A program made the translations under genes and the position numbers. A stretch of DNA of 64,000 bases from Gymnogyps californianus (taxonomy: Eukaryota > Chordata > Aves > Accipitriformes > Cathartidae). The stretch is from assembly GCF_018139145.2 (NCBI RefSeq), contig NC_059479.1, positions 5,022,001-5,086,000 on the forward strand, read 5' to 3'. A model generated the notes under the pieces. It was given only the letters and a program-made list of their open reading frames with translations, was not told the origin of the DNA and ran no database searches. This document shows positions 49,241 to 62,300 of this stretch, piece after piece; position 1 is the stretch's first letter; each line of letters opens with the position of its first letter.

Positions 49241-51873
49241 CATGGCCATCAGTCTTGGCATCTTACATAAACAAATATTTCGTTTAATGATATTTTTAAA
49301 ACTGAGTTAGCTTTGGAAAAGTAACTTAGAATAATTGTTTTTCCTTTAATGAAAAAGGATTTTTGTCTGTATTGTAACTTACTTGAAAATTTTTTCTTAT
49401 ACATTTCTTTTCTTTCAGCTTACAAAATTAAATGTAAGCTACTATTACAAATGTAATACTTTCTAAATTTATTTTTACTGCTAAAGTCATCTTTTCATGC
49501 TTACGTTTTTCATCAAAATATCACCTATCATTTTTGACACGACTTATAAAATATCAGCAATACAAACACTCATTCACAAACACAATTTCTTATTGTGAAC
49601 CGATTTTTATTTTATCTAAATGAAAAATAAATTACTAAGAATTAAATAAAAGTGATATAGTAAGAATATTTCAGGCAGCATTAGTCTGATCATAACATTC
49701 TTAGACTTAATTACATGCTGTTCTTCCATGTCACTTTCACATATTATACTGCCTTATCCTCTCCATTTTTTATATGCCACTATTAATATTTAACTATCAA
49801 ATGTCTTTTACTAGAAGATGTTTAAAGATTAGACAACTAGGAAATAACCATTCATGTAGCTACTACAGACTAAATTATATTCCAAAGTGGAAAGCCCTTC
49901 TATCTAAATAGTAAATCTACATACATCTTTGCTAGATATAATATTTATTAACACTTGGGTTTAGATATTCTCTGAAACAACTCAATTCAGAACCTTGTAA
50001 TAATATTTAAAATGTTAGATATAAGTAGTCCTCTTAATTTCACAAGTGTAGCATTAAGCATGTGCTTGAATACTGTGTTGAAATCTAAACTTAAGCCTGC
50101 TGTCACCTTACATATCACAAGATTTTGGCCAGTTATGAAAATTACATTTATAGATGTCAAAAAATAGTAGTATCTTTAAAAAAGACTGTGATTAAACACA
50201 GGATTAGCTTTTCTGTAAGTATAAAATGAACCGACATACCTACAGTATCGTAAGTGAGGAGGATCATAGCATCATTTTCAGCTCTGTAAATGTTATGTCC
50301 TAGCTACTCCATTTATTTAAAATGCTGTGGAGCTTCTGCATGACTAAAAACATATTTCCATTTTTCTGACTAAACAACATGCAATAACATTCCTCCACTT
50401 TTGCAGAGGCTGTATTGCTTGTTTGTGAGGTGAGGGAGATACTGCTGTCAGCCTGATTTACTGTTTGGTGTCTTTCCAATTCATATTAAACAAATAAATA
50501 CTAATGAACCCACCACCTTCACCCTAAACATCCCTTCTGCTTTAAATGATAAAAGCATTTTCATTTTTGTTTCATTCTCCTACTATAAATGTTTGTAGCT
50601 TCACTGTGAAGTTATGGCTTTGTATGCCAGTCCTACAGTGCCAACGCTGCAATGGTGACAGAAGTTAAATGGAAGCCAGAGATGGAGCTCATAATTCTAA
50701 GTATGTTGGAAGCTTCCAAAAGTGTTAAATCAATCAATAAAATCAACAGGATTATAATCTAATTTCAGCAAGATATCATTCATCGGTTTATTTCCTTCAG
50801 AAAGTCTGTATTTGAAATTACCATCTTCTCAAAAGTTGCTTTTAAAAATTTTAGTGACTCATGAATGTGTTGTTACTTGGCATTTAGACCTGATGGCCTT
50901 TCTAAAGTATCCATATAATCATCCATCTAGCTCTTCTTCTAATAATTCCAAGCATAATTTACATTTGCTACAATACTGGCAATCAAAAACGAAGTCAATT
51001 TTCTCATGGTAGTATTTACAGCACAAGTAATGGCTGATCATATATAAAATCATACCTTTAACTAACTGTACAGTAGCAGGTGATAGAAAATTCCTTGGGA
51101 AAAAAACAAAAATGAAGGATACAACAGACACAAAATTCAAAGGGAATCCATCTTAATTGTGAGAATAGAGCTTTGGATTCAAAGAAATAAATCTAAAGCT
51201 AGCTAAAAAGACAAAGGAATAACCTTTCAGCAAAACTAACACTGAAGCAGTCACATGATAAAAAATTTATTTGCGAAATACTTTATTGTCATTTGGCTAT
51301 TTTTTTTTTAAATTGAGTTCTTTTTACAATACCAGGCATAAATACTTGCACTTGACCTAAAATTGGTAAAAAAGTATATTACCTAAAGGTTTTGAGAACC
51401 ATCTGCTCCCCAGAATTTAAAGCACTTATGTCTCCTATGTATGCAATACTGTAACAGATTCATGCCGTAGAAATATAGTACTGAAAAGGTTTTCCTTTCT
51501 TCTCCCAAATAACCATTTAAACCAATCAGCATGACAGAAGGTGCACATTAGACAATGTTTCCACCACTGAAGAAAAGCTATTGAAATAACAAGATCCAGA
51601 TGTTAGACCAAAAAGAAGTTTATCATCCTCAGAAACCCCCAAATTGTGTCTGATGTTTCATACAAAGACTGTCTAATTTGCTAGTGTGCATTTTCTTGCT
51701 ATGTGAGAGAAAAAAGCACACCTGTCAAGAAACCTGTTTTCCACGTGCATTGGAATGACATCTGTAGCAGCTAAGCATCAGGGAAATCCAGACACCATTA
51801 AATTATTTTGAACGTCTTGCTTTGTACAACTTTCTCTGGAAATCATCAAGGTGCACAGAATAAATATGCCTAA
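49241..51873. other. AT-rich non-coding sequence
   Basis: Nothing recognisable was found; only short frames (50812-51140, both strands). Confidence 0.5.
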
Positions 51874-51890
51874 TTTTTTTTTTTTTTTTT
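51874..51890 (-). repeat. Poly-T run, 17 bases
   Basis: Seventeen consecutive T residues followed by ACAG. It could be the poly(A) end of an unrecognised retrocopy on the - strand, but no such body was identified to the right. Confidence 0.9.
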
Positions 51891-54800
51891 ACAGCATCTA
51901 TAGTTAGGTTGAGGGGAGAAAATTGCTGAGGAAGCTTTTTGAATAATAAATTCATAGATTCTTTTGCATACTTTAAATTTTCATCTCTAGGATTTTAGAA
52001 GAAACTAAATTCCTAGGTAGAGCCACAGGGCTGGATAGTCTGCTTCAATAATTAAGTTCAGTATCACTTATGGTCATCTACAACATATATGGAATGGCAT
52101 CTTCACAATTTTCGTGGTGAAATACTTTTTTATTATCATCGTATAAAGTCCTACAATCGAAATCTAATTCTCTATTAAATCTGACAGTGTAATACTGAGA
52201 ATCTACTGATAAGTCCTATTTCCTCTATCAAAATCTGTCTTATTTCAAGTGAACTTTTCCAGTGATGTTTTGCAGTTTGCAATCTTCAGTTTTAAGGGGG
52301 AGGAGAAGAAGGGGAAGAGAAAATACCAGGCTCAGTAATGATTAGTCAAAAGCATACCTCGCAGTCAAATGGACTACCATGTACAGAAAGTACAGCAAAA
52401 TCTGGCTCTAATATATCTTTTTATGAATGTATTCTTTGTATCAATTATTTTTATCACATCTTCTGCACATTGCAATTAAAACCATGACCACTGCAGACAG
52501 TAATAAACATGACTGCATGCTAAGAGCTTATGATCCAAGGAAATGGACAATAGAAGAAAGAAAGAAAATGACCCAGACACAGACTGATGAAGGCCCTGAT
52601 TTAAAAAAAAAATCATGATTGCTACAAGTAGATGCAACAGTAAAAAAAATAAATGGTAAAAGCAGGGTCTTTCTCTTACCAAGTGACACTTCTAGTTGTG
52701 AGTGATGGAGCTCTGAAACTTTCAGAACTTCCTTCTCACAGTGGCTGCATTATAGGCTTATTTTTCACTGTAACATAAGAGCGACTATTTCCACCAAGAT
52801 TGTATCCGATGACTGCCATCTGCTTTTGTGAAGATCTTCTCAGCAAGATTCATGGGGTCTTTCTGTGACATCTGAGCAGACCTTAATTTTTTTCACCCAA
52901 TACAAAAGTTTGGAGTGGGAGGCTTCTGAAGAAGAAAGCTGACATAATGCTGGAGTTAAGCACATCTTCTAACTATCATAGGGTATATGATTTGTCATAT
53001 TAATACTTTTCTTCTCATAAAAACTGCTGAGATGTTAAACTTTAAAATGCAATGCAGGTACTACACAAGTGAATCATTTTACTTATTTTCCATATACTAC
53101 AGCTGAATAGCAGTTCACTATAGTTATGGTTGAAAATTGCTCACTATTTATATAGGGCTATTCTAATCTCTCCACCTGCTGACTCAAATGCTTTAAAATT
53201 ATTATGCTTCAAGGTGGTGGCCAAAATATTGGGTAATTTGGGAAACAGGTTCTTAAGACACAGGTCAGCTCCCCCCTCAAATGAGTATGTATCACCTTTT
53301 TCTAATGTTTGGGGTTTTTTTTCACAAATTCAGAACTGAAATGATGGTAAATGACATGCGTTTTCCTTATACTGGAAGAAATACTATAAAATAGTTGAGG
53401 TGAACATTTAGAATCAAGGCATGAGAAAATGATGAACAAGGTGAAATATATCTTTAAGTTAACCTAGGAACTGTTCAACTGAGGTTTACAACTTTTTGAA
53501 GTGGCAGAGTCAGTCCTGATGATGAATCCTGGGTGATATGATGTTGCAGTCTATCTATATCAGTTTTCTGGGAGTATTGTGCACATACCTCGCTCTTAGC
53601 CTGAATCCAGAAATGTTTTGTCTGAAACTCAAATTTATAGCTTTGGTGTAATATTTTAAACACGTGATTTACCTCAGAACTATTGTAGTGAACATTAATT
53701 AGTTATGGAGAAGACAAGGAAATGCAGTCATGCGTTTTGCATGATCGAACTGAGTCTGACTAAGAGAAAGAAAACACCGAGTCCCTTGGTTAAGTTATTT
53801 ATAAAACTCAAGCTCCCTTGCTCACATGAACTGCTTGGCTTTTGTTAGCTCCTTAACAGCTTGATGGTAGAGCTCAGATATGGAGAATGAGGAACAGAGT
53901 AAAAGAATTCAAGAATAATACGTGATGAAGCAATAAGAGACCTGAAGTGTTATAGCTCCTTTTGCAGAGAATACGTGTAGGCTCTACAGTGTGATGGCTC
54001 AGGCAATCCCAGGCAGCAAATTATTGTTGTTGTGAACATTCACTGTATTTCTGCAAATTCAATTCAAAAATTGAAGAGTTGATAAAAAACGGAATCAACC
54101 TGTAGCTTTTCTTCATCATTTCTTGATGAATCAAAGATCACCCTTAAAAAGACATCTAGTCTAAAGGAATTCACAGGTGTGAACACATAGCCATTGTGTG
54201 CATGAGAAATCAAGCACTGAGCTATCTATGACCTTCCTGCCTTTTATGGCAACGGCATCCATCTTCAGATCTCCTCCTCAGAGCTAACCTACCACTTTAA
54301 CGATACTACTGAGATGAAAGGGACAATGAAGGTTTGCTGATTCCAGAACTCAGATCCAATACGTAATTACACAGCTGTGGCACATAATACAGAGATGTCA
54401 TGAGCACCAGAGGCCTAGCAGAGATATAGAAATCAGAGGTCAGGGTGAGGAGCTGAGGACAGGCATCCTTGGTACACTCCACATTCGCTCCAAACAGGAC
54501 GTGGGAGGTGCTGCACTTTGCACTTTAAGGTTTGAACATAGCTGAAGTTGTGTGAAAAAGTGTAAGACTTCCCCTTGCTGATCTTAATACTACATTATCA
54601 AAGTTTTGGGGCACTTAATTTGTTTAGATCTTTTTTTAACATCTTTTCAAACTCTACACAACACAGACCAACAAGTAACTAGAAAGCAAAATATTAACTG
54701 AAACAATTCTTACACATTTACACTTAATTACAGCAATACAATAATAAAGACATCAGTTACACAAACCGTGACAATTCACAGCTAACTATGAGGACAGTCA

Positions 54801-56194
54801 AGACCTCACTGCAAGGTCAAGAAAAAGTGGCAACTTACTAATATGCCACTCTGAACTGCCATGGCTTGGTAGAAGAATGCAATCTCTAGCAGATAATTTT
54901 CTTGCGCTACTAGTCTTAAATTAAACCTTTAACACGATTTTAATGTATTTTTGTGATGTGAGAAAAAGAAGTGTCTTCTGTCTGAAGAGAAAAAAATGGT
55001 TTAACAAATTGTCTGAGCCGATACCTTATTTGATAAGGTTTATCTTGTTTCTAATATCTCATATAGAATGTAAAAAAAAAAAACAGAACACAAAATGCCT
55101 TTAAGTTAAAACAAGATCTGGATAGACAACTGCTTTGTATCTTTGTTAATGATGCTATAGTCAATTACAGTTGTTGAATTATTTGTTTTTATAACACTAC
55201 AAACCAGTTCTCCTTTGTGGCTTATGGGGCTGCACTCAGAAAATACTCACAAATCTCAGAGGATACAGAACCTGTATCATTCCCAAAAAATCCATATACA
55301 GGTGAGTAGACATATGATTTTTTCCTGTATAAGAAAAACTACTTCCCACCTCTGCTTTCAAGGTGCAACAGTATCACTGAAGTAAAAAAACACTGAAACA
55401 AGGTAAAAACCATGAAAGAAAATGTTATACGTGTTTCAGGGACCTTTTTATCCAAAATACAAGGGAAAAAAAGCAAAAAAAGCATTAGCAAAAGAAGAAA
55501 ATACAGATTTCACAGAACAAATTCCTCAAAAAAATCTAAAACTATTTTTAATATGCAATGGCTTTTTCTGACAATGTATTCAAAACAGCATAGCAAAGAC
55601 CATACTAGAATATTATATTGCTCTTTTTAGAAACTTTTCAAAATCATCCTGGCATATAATAAACAGTAGGAGTTTTCAAATGGATACTCCTACAGAAAAC
55701 AGTGAAAAGAAAATTAATTTGCTACAACTATAGGACTATTTTAATCTTGGATTTTTTTCTTTTGTTCTTAAAGCACTGAAAAACATTTGTGCATACAGCA
55801 GATAAGATGAGACAACAGGGGATAAAAATAGAGGTAGGTTTGCTATTATAAACTAAAATTCCATAACAATTCTACAATATTCCATAATACATTTTTTAAT
55901 AAATCAGTGTCTATACATTAAATCCCTAACCCTGATGGAGCACTCTTTCAGAAAGTCTTGCGTATGGGAATTTATAGTTATCTGTTCAGTTAGACCCTCC
56001 CAGTATTTACTGTATTATTGTTTGCTTGATCAGCCAATGCAGTTACATTCACAACTGTTATCTGATAAGGGCCTTATAGGTATCCATACAGGACAGTAAA
56101 ACCTTACGTTTATCAATTTTCTTTCCTTAATCTTCAGGATTCTTCTCGTATCATACATCATGATGTTCAAGAGCACATAATATGAAAACATAAG
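51891..56194. other. AT-rich non-coding sequence
   Basis: No gene or known repeat is recognised. A 12-base A run is at 55072-55083. The lysine/serine-rich frame at 55412-55630 translates A-rich sequence and is considered chance. Confidence 0.5.
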
Positions 56195-56310
56195 AACTGC
56201 ACTGAAGAATGTAAGAACTTAAGAACGCAGCTGCACTGGATCAAAGTAGAGGTCCTATCCAGCCCAGGGCCCTGTCCTTGTCAATGGCCAAAAAAGGTGT
56301 TTGTGGCACA
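56195..56310 (-). mobile_element. Ancient CR1-like 3'-end remnant, antisense
   Basis: The series 'gtaagaacttaagaacgcag', 'cactggatcaaag', 'ggtcctatccagcccag', 'ccctgtccttgtcaatggcc' follows the order of a repeat very common in turtles and crocodilians ('...taagaacggccatactgggtcag...ggtccatctagcccag...'). That repeat is the reverse complement of an ancient CR1 3' end. Divergence is high and the right boundary is unclear. Confidence 0.6.
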
Positions 56311-57037
56311 GTGCTACTTACTTGAAGACTCCCTCTGTCTTCACAAAGATCTACTGAATTACCTAAGTTAAGCCTAGGTTATCATCTGGCTGCTTTGGAA
56401 ACTCCCAAGAATAGTTCACTGTTAGGGACTCCACACATGGTATTTTTCCCTTGCTGTCGATACGGGCAGTCTCTCAGGATAGTGCTCTGTTCTAGGCATC
56501 ATGCCTTTGGTCCTGCCACAAAGTAAACCTCAAACATAACAAAGCACTCTGCCACATTATTTATCCCCAGTGCCCATGGTGAAACCCCTTCTACTTTATT
56601 TGCATCTCTTGATACTTCTTTCTCTAACTAGGAGATTTCTAGAAGAGAAGCAGGTATCAGCCTGGTGTGATCCTTTGGGGGAGACATGAGCTCCAGGTTC
56701 TCAGCAAAACCTAATGGTGCTCTGGATTCCCCTTCTCTGGGACCCACTGGTAATTATTTAGCTAAAAGGTGTTTTGAAAGCTAGAGATGGACATTCCAAG
56801 TTTGCAGTTTTATGACTAATGTTTTGAGAGATTTTAGATTTAAACACTCAGATTTTTTCTTCAAGATCTACATCTCTTTACCTTGTCAGGTACTGTAATT
56901 GTAGGTGCGTGCTTTAAAGCTATAGTACTGAGAGGAACTAACTGCTCAGCATCACCCAAGAAAGATATGCAAAATTTGCTTGCTGCTTTTGTTGTCACCA
57001 CATGAAAAAATACTACAATAATTTCAGTGTGATTAAA
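56311..57037. other. Non-coding sequence
   Basis: No gene is recognised. It may contain more of the adjoining ancient CR1-like repeat, but no further landmark was found. Confidence 0.4.
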
Positions 57038-57062
57038 AATAATTCACAAAATGTGAATTATT
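57038..57062. repeat. Inverted repeat with perfect 11-bp arms
   Basis: AATAATTCACA and TGTGAATTATT are exact reverse complements around a three-base AAA loop. It is AT-rich; a DNA cruciform or RNA hairpin is possible. Confidence 0.8.
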
Positions 57063-57974
57063 AAAGCAGCGCCTTAGTTGTATGACAGTAAAAACATTAC
57101 TGAGTACTTTTGCATTCCCAATATTCTAATTTGAAATTTCTAGACCAGCTTCTCAGCTACTATGTACTAACATTGAGCTCCGTAAAGAGTCATCATTTTA
57201 TATCATCTAAGAATTTGGAGAAAGAATCCTTCTTCAAGACAGCATAAGACCTTACAGGATTTTATTTCCTTTTAATTTCTACTGGAAAATCCATTATTGA
57301 TGTGATCATCTGCTGTCTTTAGAGCAATTGTATGAGTAAATGTCAATTATCTGTCACTGTCTGCATACTATTTAGATAATGACAATTGCAGTATTCCAGT
57401 CAAGGGGCAGTAATCCAATTGTATTATATACTTTCTCGGTTAACTATTGTACCTGTTTTTGCAAAACAACTAGTAGAAGCATTAAATTGCACGCTGCAGA
57501 GCAAAAGGTTAAGTATTACAGAACAAAGGGATGAATTTCTCTACCTCAGCGCTTCTAAGCAATGAGTGGAGAGGGGGTAAAAAAGCATCTTTCATCCTGT
57601 TTTACTGGAACAAACACTTGATAGTGCTGTTCATTTCCAACAGTTGCTCAAAAAAATAAAGGAGCATGTTTTTATGACTGAATTAAATCTGAATAATTTA
57701 TTATGGAAAGAATCTATATAAGACCCAGTCTTGTCTCTTTATTCATGTTGTTTAGTTTCCTATACTGCAAAAAACGGTATGAAAATAGTACTGCAACTAA
57801 ATCTCATAATGCATGTGGCAAATAAGCAGTAACAATTTGGTATTTTTAGTGAATGCATTGTATTCCATAGTGCGTTCACTTCATTAAAAAAAAACCCAAA
57901 ACAAAACACCACCACAAAGCTTAAATCATATCCTGATATTTAAAATTTCTGAACAGTTATTGTTAGCTGACCCT
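57063..57974. other. AT-rich non-coding sequence
   Basis: Nothing recognisable was found. Confidence 0.5.
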
Positions 57975-58040
57975 CCCCTGAGCAGGAGGTTGGACGAGAG
58001 GACCTCTGGAGATCTCTTTCAATCTGATGATCTTATGATT
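57975..58040 (+). mobile_element. CR1 LINE 3'-end fragment
   Basis: 'ctgagcaggaggttggacga' followed by 'gaggacctctggagatctct' and 'ttcaatctgatgatcttatg' matches the CR1 tail, normally '...gaggttggactagatgatctcc...cccttccaacc...attctatgatt'. It is sense, short and moderately diverged; the terminal octamers are degraded. Confidence 0.78.
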
Positions 58041-59106
58041 TAGTAGCTGTTACGAAAAAATTATTTCTCCTAAGCAGCTTTATAATATCAAATGAATTTA
58101 TAAGACTGAGCAGAAAAACAGAATAAAATACTAATGGCTAGTTCCTGAAGAATGAAGTGACAGAAAGAAATAGAATGAATATAGCATAATGCATTAGGAC
58201 TACAGCAACTTTATAACCATTAAGCTGAGAAATGTTCATTTACAGGTTCCACAGCACTGCAACAGAACCACAACTGTATATTAGCGACATTGTGAAAGAG
58301 GATGATGATTTCTAAAGGTGTTTAAAATAATGGAAACTGATAACATATATAAATCATTATGATGATTTATAATGATATTTTAAAATTATTTATTATAATA
58401 TTCTATGATTATTTAGGTGTGTTCATGTTTATCTTGGGTTCAAGTACTGAAAATTTGCCTTGGTTTCTCCGTAGACACTCAATTGGCTAAACTAACTTAA
58501 CAGCAACTATTTTAAATTATTCATTTGGCTTTAATCTTTCATTACTTTGGAGAATAAACCAGAAATAGAAGGCTTCAACTTATGATGATCCTCTAAACGA
58601 TACACAACATGAATTAATGCCACTGGCAATAAAGCCTTTTTCTCTACCATGAGCACCTTGAGAGGACAAAGAATCAGCAGCTCATCTCATCAGAGAAACA
58701 TGACAAAATTAGACTAAAAAGTGTTGAGTTAAAAGGAACATAGTAATTGAAAGTTCAGATCAGATATTATCAGCTTTGAGAATGGCATAATTGGAAAAGA
58801 GATGTCAAAGTACAAATGTATCAAAACCCTGTTGGTACTAGAAAACTCCAGATGAAGTTTATCTCACCAGTATATTCAACACTTCCACCATGGAAATGTA
58901 TTGCATCTACTGGCTGACTGCAATGAAGCTTATCTGGGACTTAAAATCTATAATTGCAAGTCAGTAGCATTCATTACCCTGTTTTTGGTAAAATCTCACT
59001 CCAGCTCTCTTAACTAACAAATAACAGAACAGTGACATTAGCAACATGAAGACTTTTTAAAATAAATCACCATCGGTCCCTGCCAGTACTACAGATATTT
59101 TTTTGC
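58041..59106. other. AT-rich non-coding sequence
   Basis: No gene or known repeat is recognised. At about 58340-58400 a run of ATCATTATGAT-type motifs forms imperfect palindromes. Confidence 0.5.
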
Positions 59107-59313
59107 TTAGGCCCAGTATCTTCTGCCAAAAATGTACGTTTCCCCCTGTTGACTTCCGGTGCAGCAGTCATACTCGCGTGGACCAACTCTGGGCTCTTCC
59201 ACTGAGAGCGCTGGGCAGCTCTCACCACATAAACATTTCATATCTGTCACAGCACTAGGGGCCAAGCGGCCATCCTCAAATGCACCCACAACATGAACAG
59301 CAGAATCTTCCAC
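59107..59313 (-). other. GC-richer patch with a cysteine-containing 68-codon frame
   Basis: The - strand reads an ATG-initiated frame of 68 codons. It contains CLCGESC and, about 25 residues later, CC, so it has five cysteines. The DNA is GC-richer than its surroundings and includes CGCG. A second - strand frame (59247-59450) overlaps. The cysteine spacing is not enough to name a fold, there is no clear signal peptide, and no conserved family is recognised. It could be a decayed exon or chance. Confidence 0.25.
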
Positions 59314-62300
59314 AGAAAAGTCAAAGAATTAAAAAATGTATCATATTTGATGAGTTCCATAAAAATACATTCTTCAAACTTTGTGTCTGTAGGTGAGAAC
59401 GTCAGAGATGTAGAAACTTCACGATGTTGTTCGGATACTCTGCTGAACACGTTCAGGTGTGAAACTAGTACTGTGATGTGAGATGAAACTAATAAATAGA
59501 AAGGCTGCCTGTCTGAAAGGAAAAGTTGGGACTGTTCTACTTTTGCTCAGTCTTTCAATATGATTTACATCTAAGAGTATCTATTAAAAACCCTGTTGCT
59601 TTTCTCTTTGATCTAAAAGTGTCAAAGAAGCATCCGTTATAACACACTGCTTATTATTTCAAAAATTTGAATTTCCTTTGAATGGAAAATCAGATAGAAT
59701 GACATCTTTTTTTAATGTATGACAAAAATGCTGTATATTAGGAATTAAAGAGATCAAGACAATTGACAGTAAGACTACAAAGGACTGGTAAATCAGTAGA
59801 ATGAATGAAATGTATGAAAAGGAAAAAAAAATATCCACCATTCTGCTTAAACAAATGTTGCAGACAACATAGTAGGGAAAAACAGAATAAGACAAAACAC
59901 AAGTAAAAAGTGACTGCACTATTAAACAACGAAAAAACTTTGTGGGTATCAACTAATGGACTAGGATCATTATACAAAACTAAATCACAGTACTTATTTT
60001 ACTTGTAGGAGTCTAGAGAACCAAAGAAACCCAAACATATCCAAAGATCAACAGAATAAATTCTTGTAGAACTAGGTTATGGGACTGAGTGAAGGTTTAT
60101 CGATGAAACTGAATGAAGACTGGAACACAAGTACACAGACATCACCGCCACTTGCAAATATGCAGTGGAGAGGACACAGCATTACAAGCAGTGATAGCTT
60201 ATAAGGCTTAACTATTAAATCATAAGAACACTCATTAGACTAAATTTTAAATAAAAAGCTTAAACTAGAGCTCATAAAATGCCATCAAAACCAGCTTAAA
60301 ATTCTTCCCTGACATCCTTCAATGTCCAACAGGTTTTTCCAAAGTACCTTAAATGACTCAAAAGCTTAAATTTCATTAAGAGTCACTGGAGAAATGTCAC
60401 TGGAGAAAGGTCCCCGTCTCAAAAGCCTATTTCTAACCCATTAAAATTAGTGCAAGTTTGTCACTGATGCCACCTAGAAACAAAAACAAGCACTGAAGGT
60501 GACACTTCTGTTCTTCACGGTGCCTTGCATAGATATCCTTACGTAGGGTCCAGTGCTGAGATGACGACAATTAGGATTTGAATATTGAGGTGTTCACACC
60601 ACTCCCGTCACTCAATGGAGTAAATCTGGCGTATTTTCAGCTCTCCTTCAGTTGAAAAAAAAAAACAACCCCAAAACCCAGGAATTCACTTTCCTAAATT
60701 GGAACTGATTTAATTGGGAGGGCAGAGGGGGATGACAAGTAGAAACATCCCAGTGTGAACTTTTTTTATCGTTCTCCAATTTTTCTATTTGTATATGCAA
60801 CTATTAAGATGAGTCCACTTGAAATTGTGTTTTCATTCCATTGTCATGGCTGCTTGACATAAATGATAGATATGTCTATTTTCTACTCATCCTTCCTCCA
60901 CTCACTTGATACACGTGCTGCCTGTCCTCCACTGCTGATCAGTCATTTGGAATGTGACCTAAAACTGAACAACCTTCTGTGAAAAAAGCCTCCCCTAAAG
61001 CACACTCACGTAAGTATAAGGAAGATACGTTTTTCTTTCATTACATCAAGACCTGGATAGTTCACCTACAAACTAATAACCATTCTTTCCCATGGCAAAA
61101 TAAATAAACTTGGAGATACCAGGCAGAACATTCCCAGAATAATTGAAGATTTTTCTCCCTTTTGAACATTTGTCAACAAGCAGGATTATTGAACAAAATA
61201 AGTTTCCTTGACAGAATGATTTCAGCTTTTGAGAAAATGTATTCTGTCAACAAGACAGAGTAAGGACTTGACAAAATAATACATCTGAACCATTGAAGTG
61301 TTTTGAGTTTTCTTCTCAAGCATAACAATGAGAGGTTGTGTGTGTGCGCACAAAGTCAAAAGTAACTCTTTTAACATTATACGCATGTTTTCTCCTCAGG
61401 TGTCAAAGTCAAAGACAAGGTCTGGCAACCTCTCTAATGTCTTCATATAATGAGCTATGGCCAGAAACCAACGTCGTTTACAGAGACTGACCTCAGGACC
61501 CTTAGAGAAAGTCCTTTCTAAGCCAAACAATTAGCAAAGAATTAAGCAGCAAAACCAAAGGACAGCAACAGCCACAGTATATAAAAAATTAATCCAAAAC
61601 AAAGCAGAAATATCTGAACATCGCCCAGGAAGAGTCTTTAGGCTGAGAAAGTTAGAGTTAAGCCTTTGTCCTAAAAAGTCTCTGGAGGTAGTGGCACTCT
61701 TGTCTTAGGTACAACTCCGTGCTCTGTATCAGAAGCCCGGCTCCTGCAAAACAACTGGTAAGCTTTCACATCAGTCATAAAATTTCTACTAAAGCTGAAT
61801 TGCCTCTTATGAAAATATTTGCTGGAAAAGCTATGGGGGAAGAGGGAGAAAGGGGAAGACTCCAAGCATAGGGTTTCTAGTCTTACTGGTTTTTACTGAA
61901 TTCAGCTTCTCAGCAAGGGAATTCTGGCAGTAAAAACATCCAGCACAAACTTTTAAATCAAAGCTGAGATTTAAATACTTCATTCTTGTCCTCACTATCA
62001 GATCAATAGTGAATGCTGATAATTTATAGATACTGATACAAAAGTGCACTCATAGAGTCAGCACTGGAGAGAAGCTAATAAAGAGATGGGGAAAAAAAGG
62101 AAGAACTTTATTTACAATATGCTTTGCCTACACTGGAATGCAGTCACCATCAACATTTTTCATTGGGATTTGTGCTGCTGGATATACTGTATTTCCTCAT
62201 GAGTTCCAGTGAGGGGAGGAAAAGAATAAATAAACAAAATCAAAAAGCAGGCATTACATCTGTCAGCTGTAACCAGGATTTCCTTCTGTTTTCCTGCTAT

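Noticed and set aside
51874..51894. T17 followed by ACAG, resembling a strong 3' splice site
   Set aside because: No plausible exon follows; a homopolymer or retrocopy tail explains it more simply.
55412..55630. Lysine/serine-rich frame resembling a nuclear-localisation region
   Set aside because: Direct translation of A-rich low-complexity sequence.
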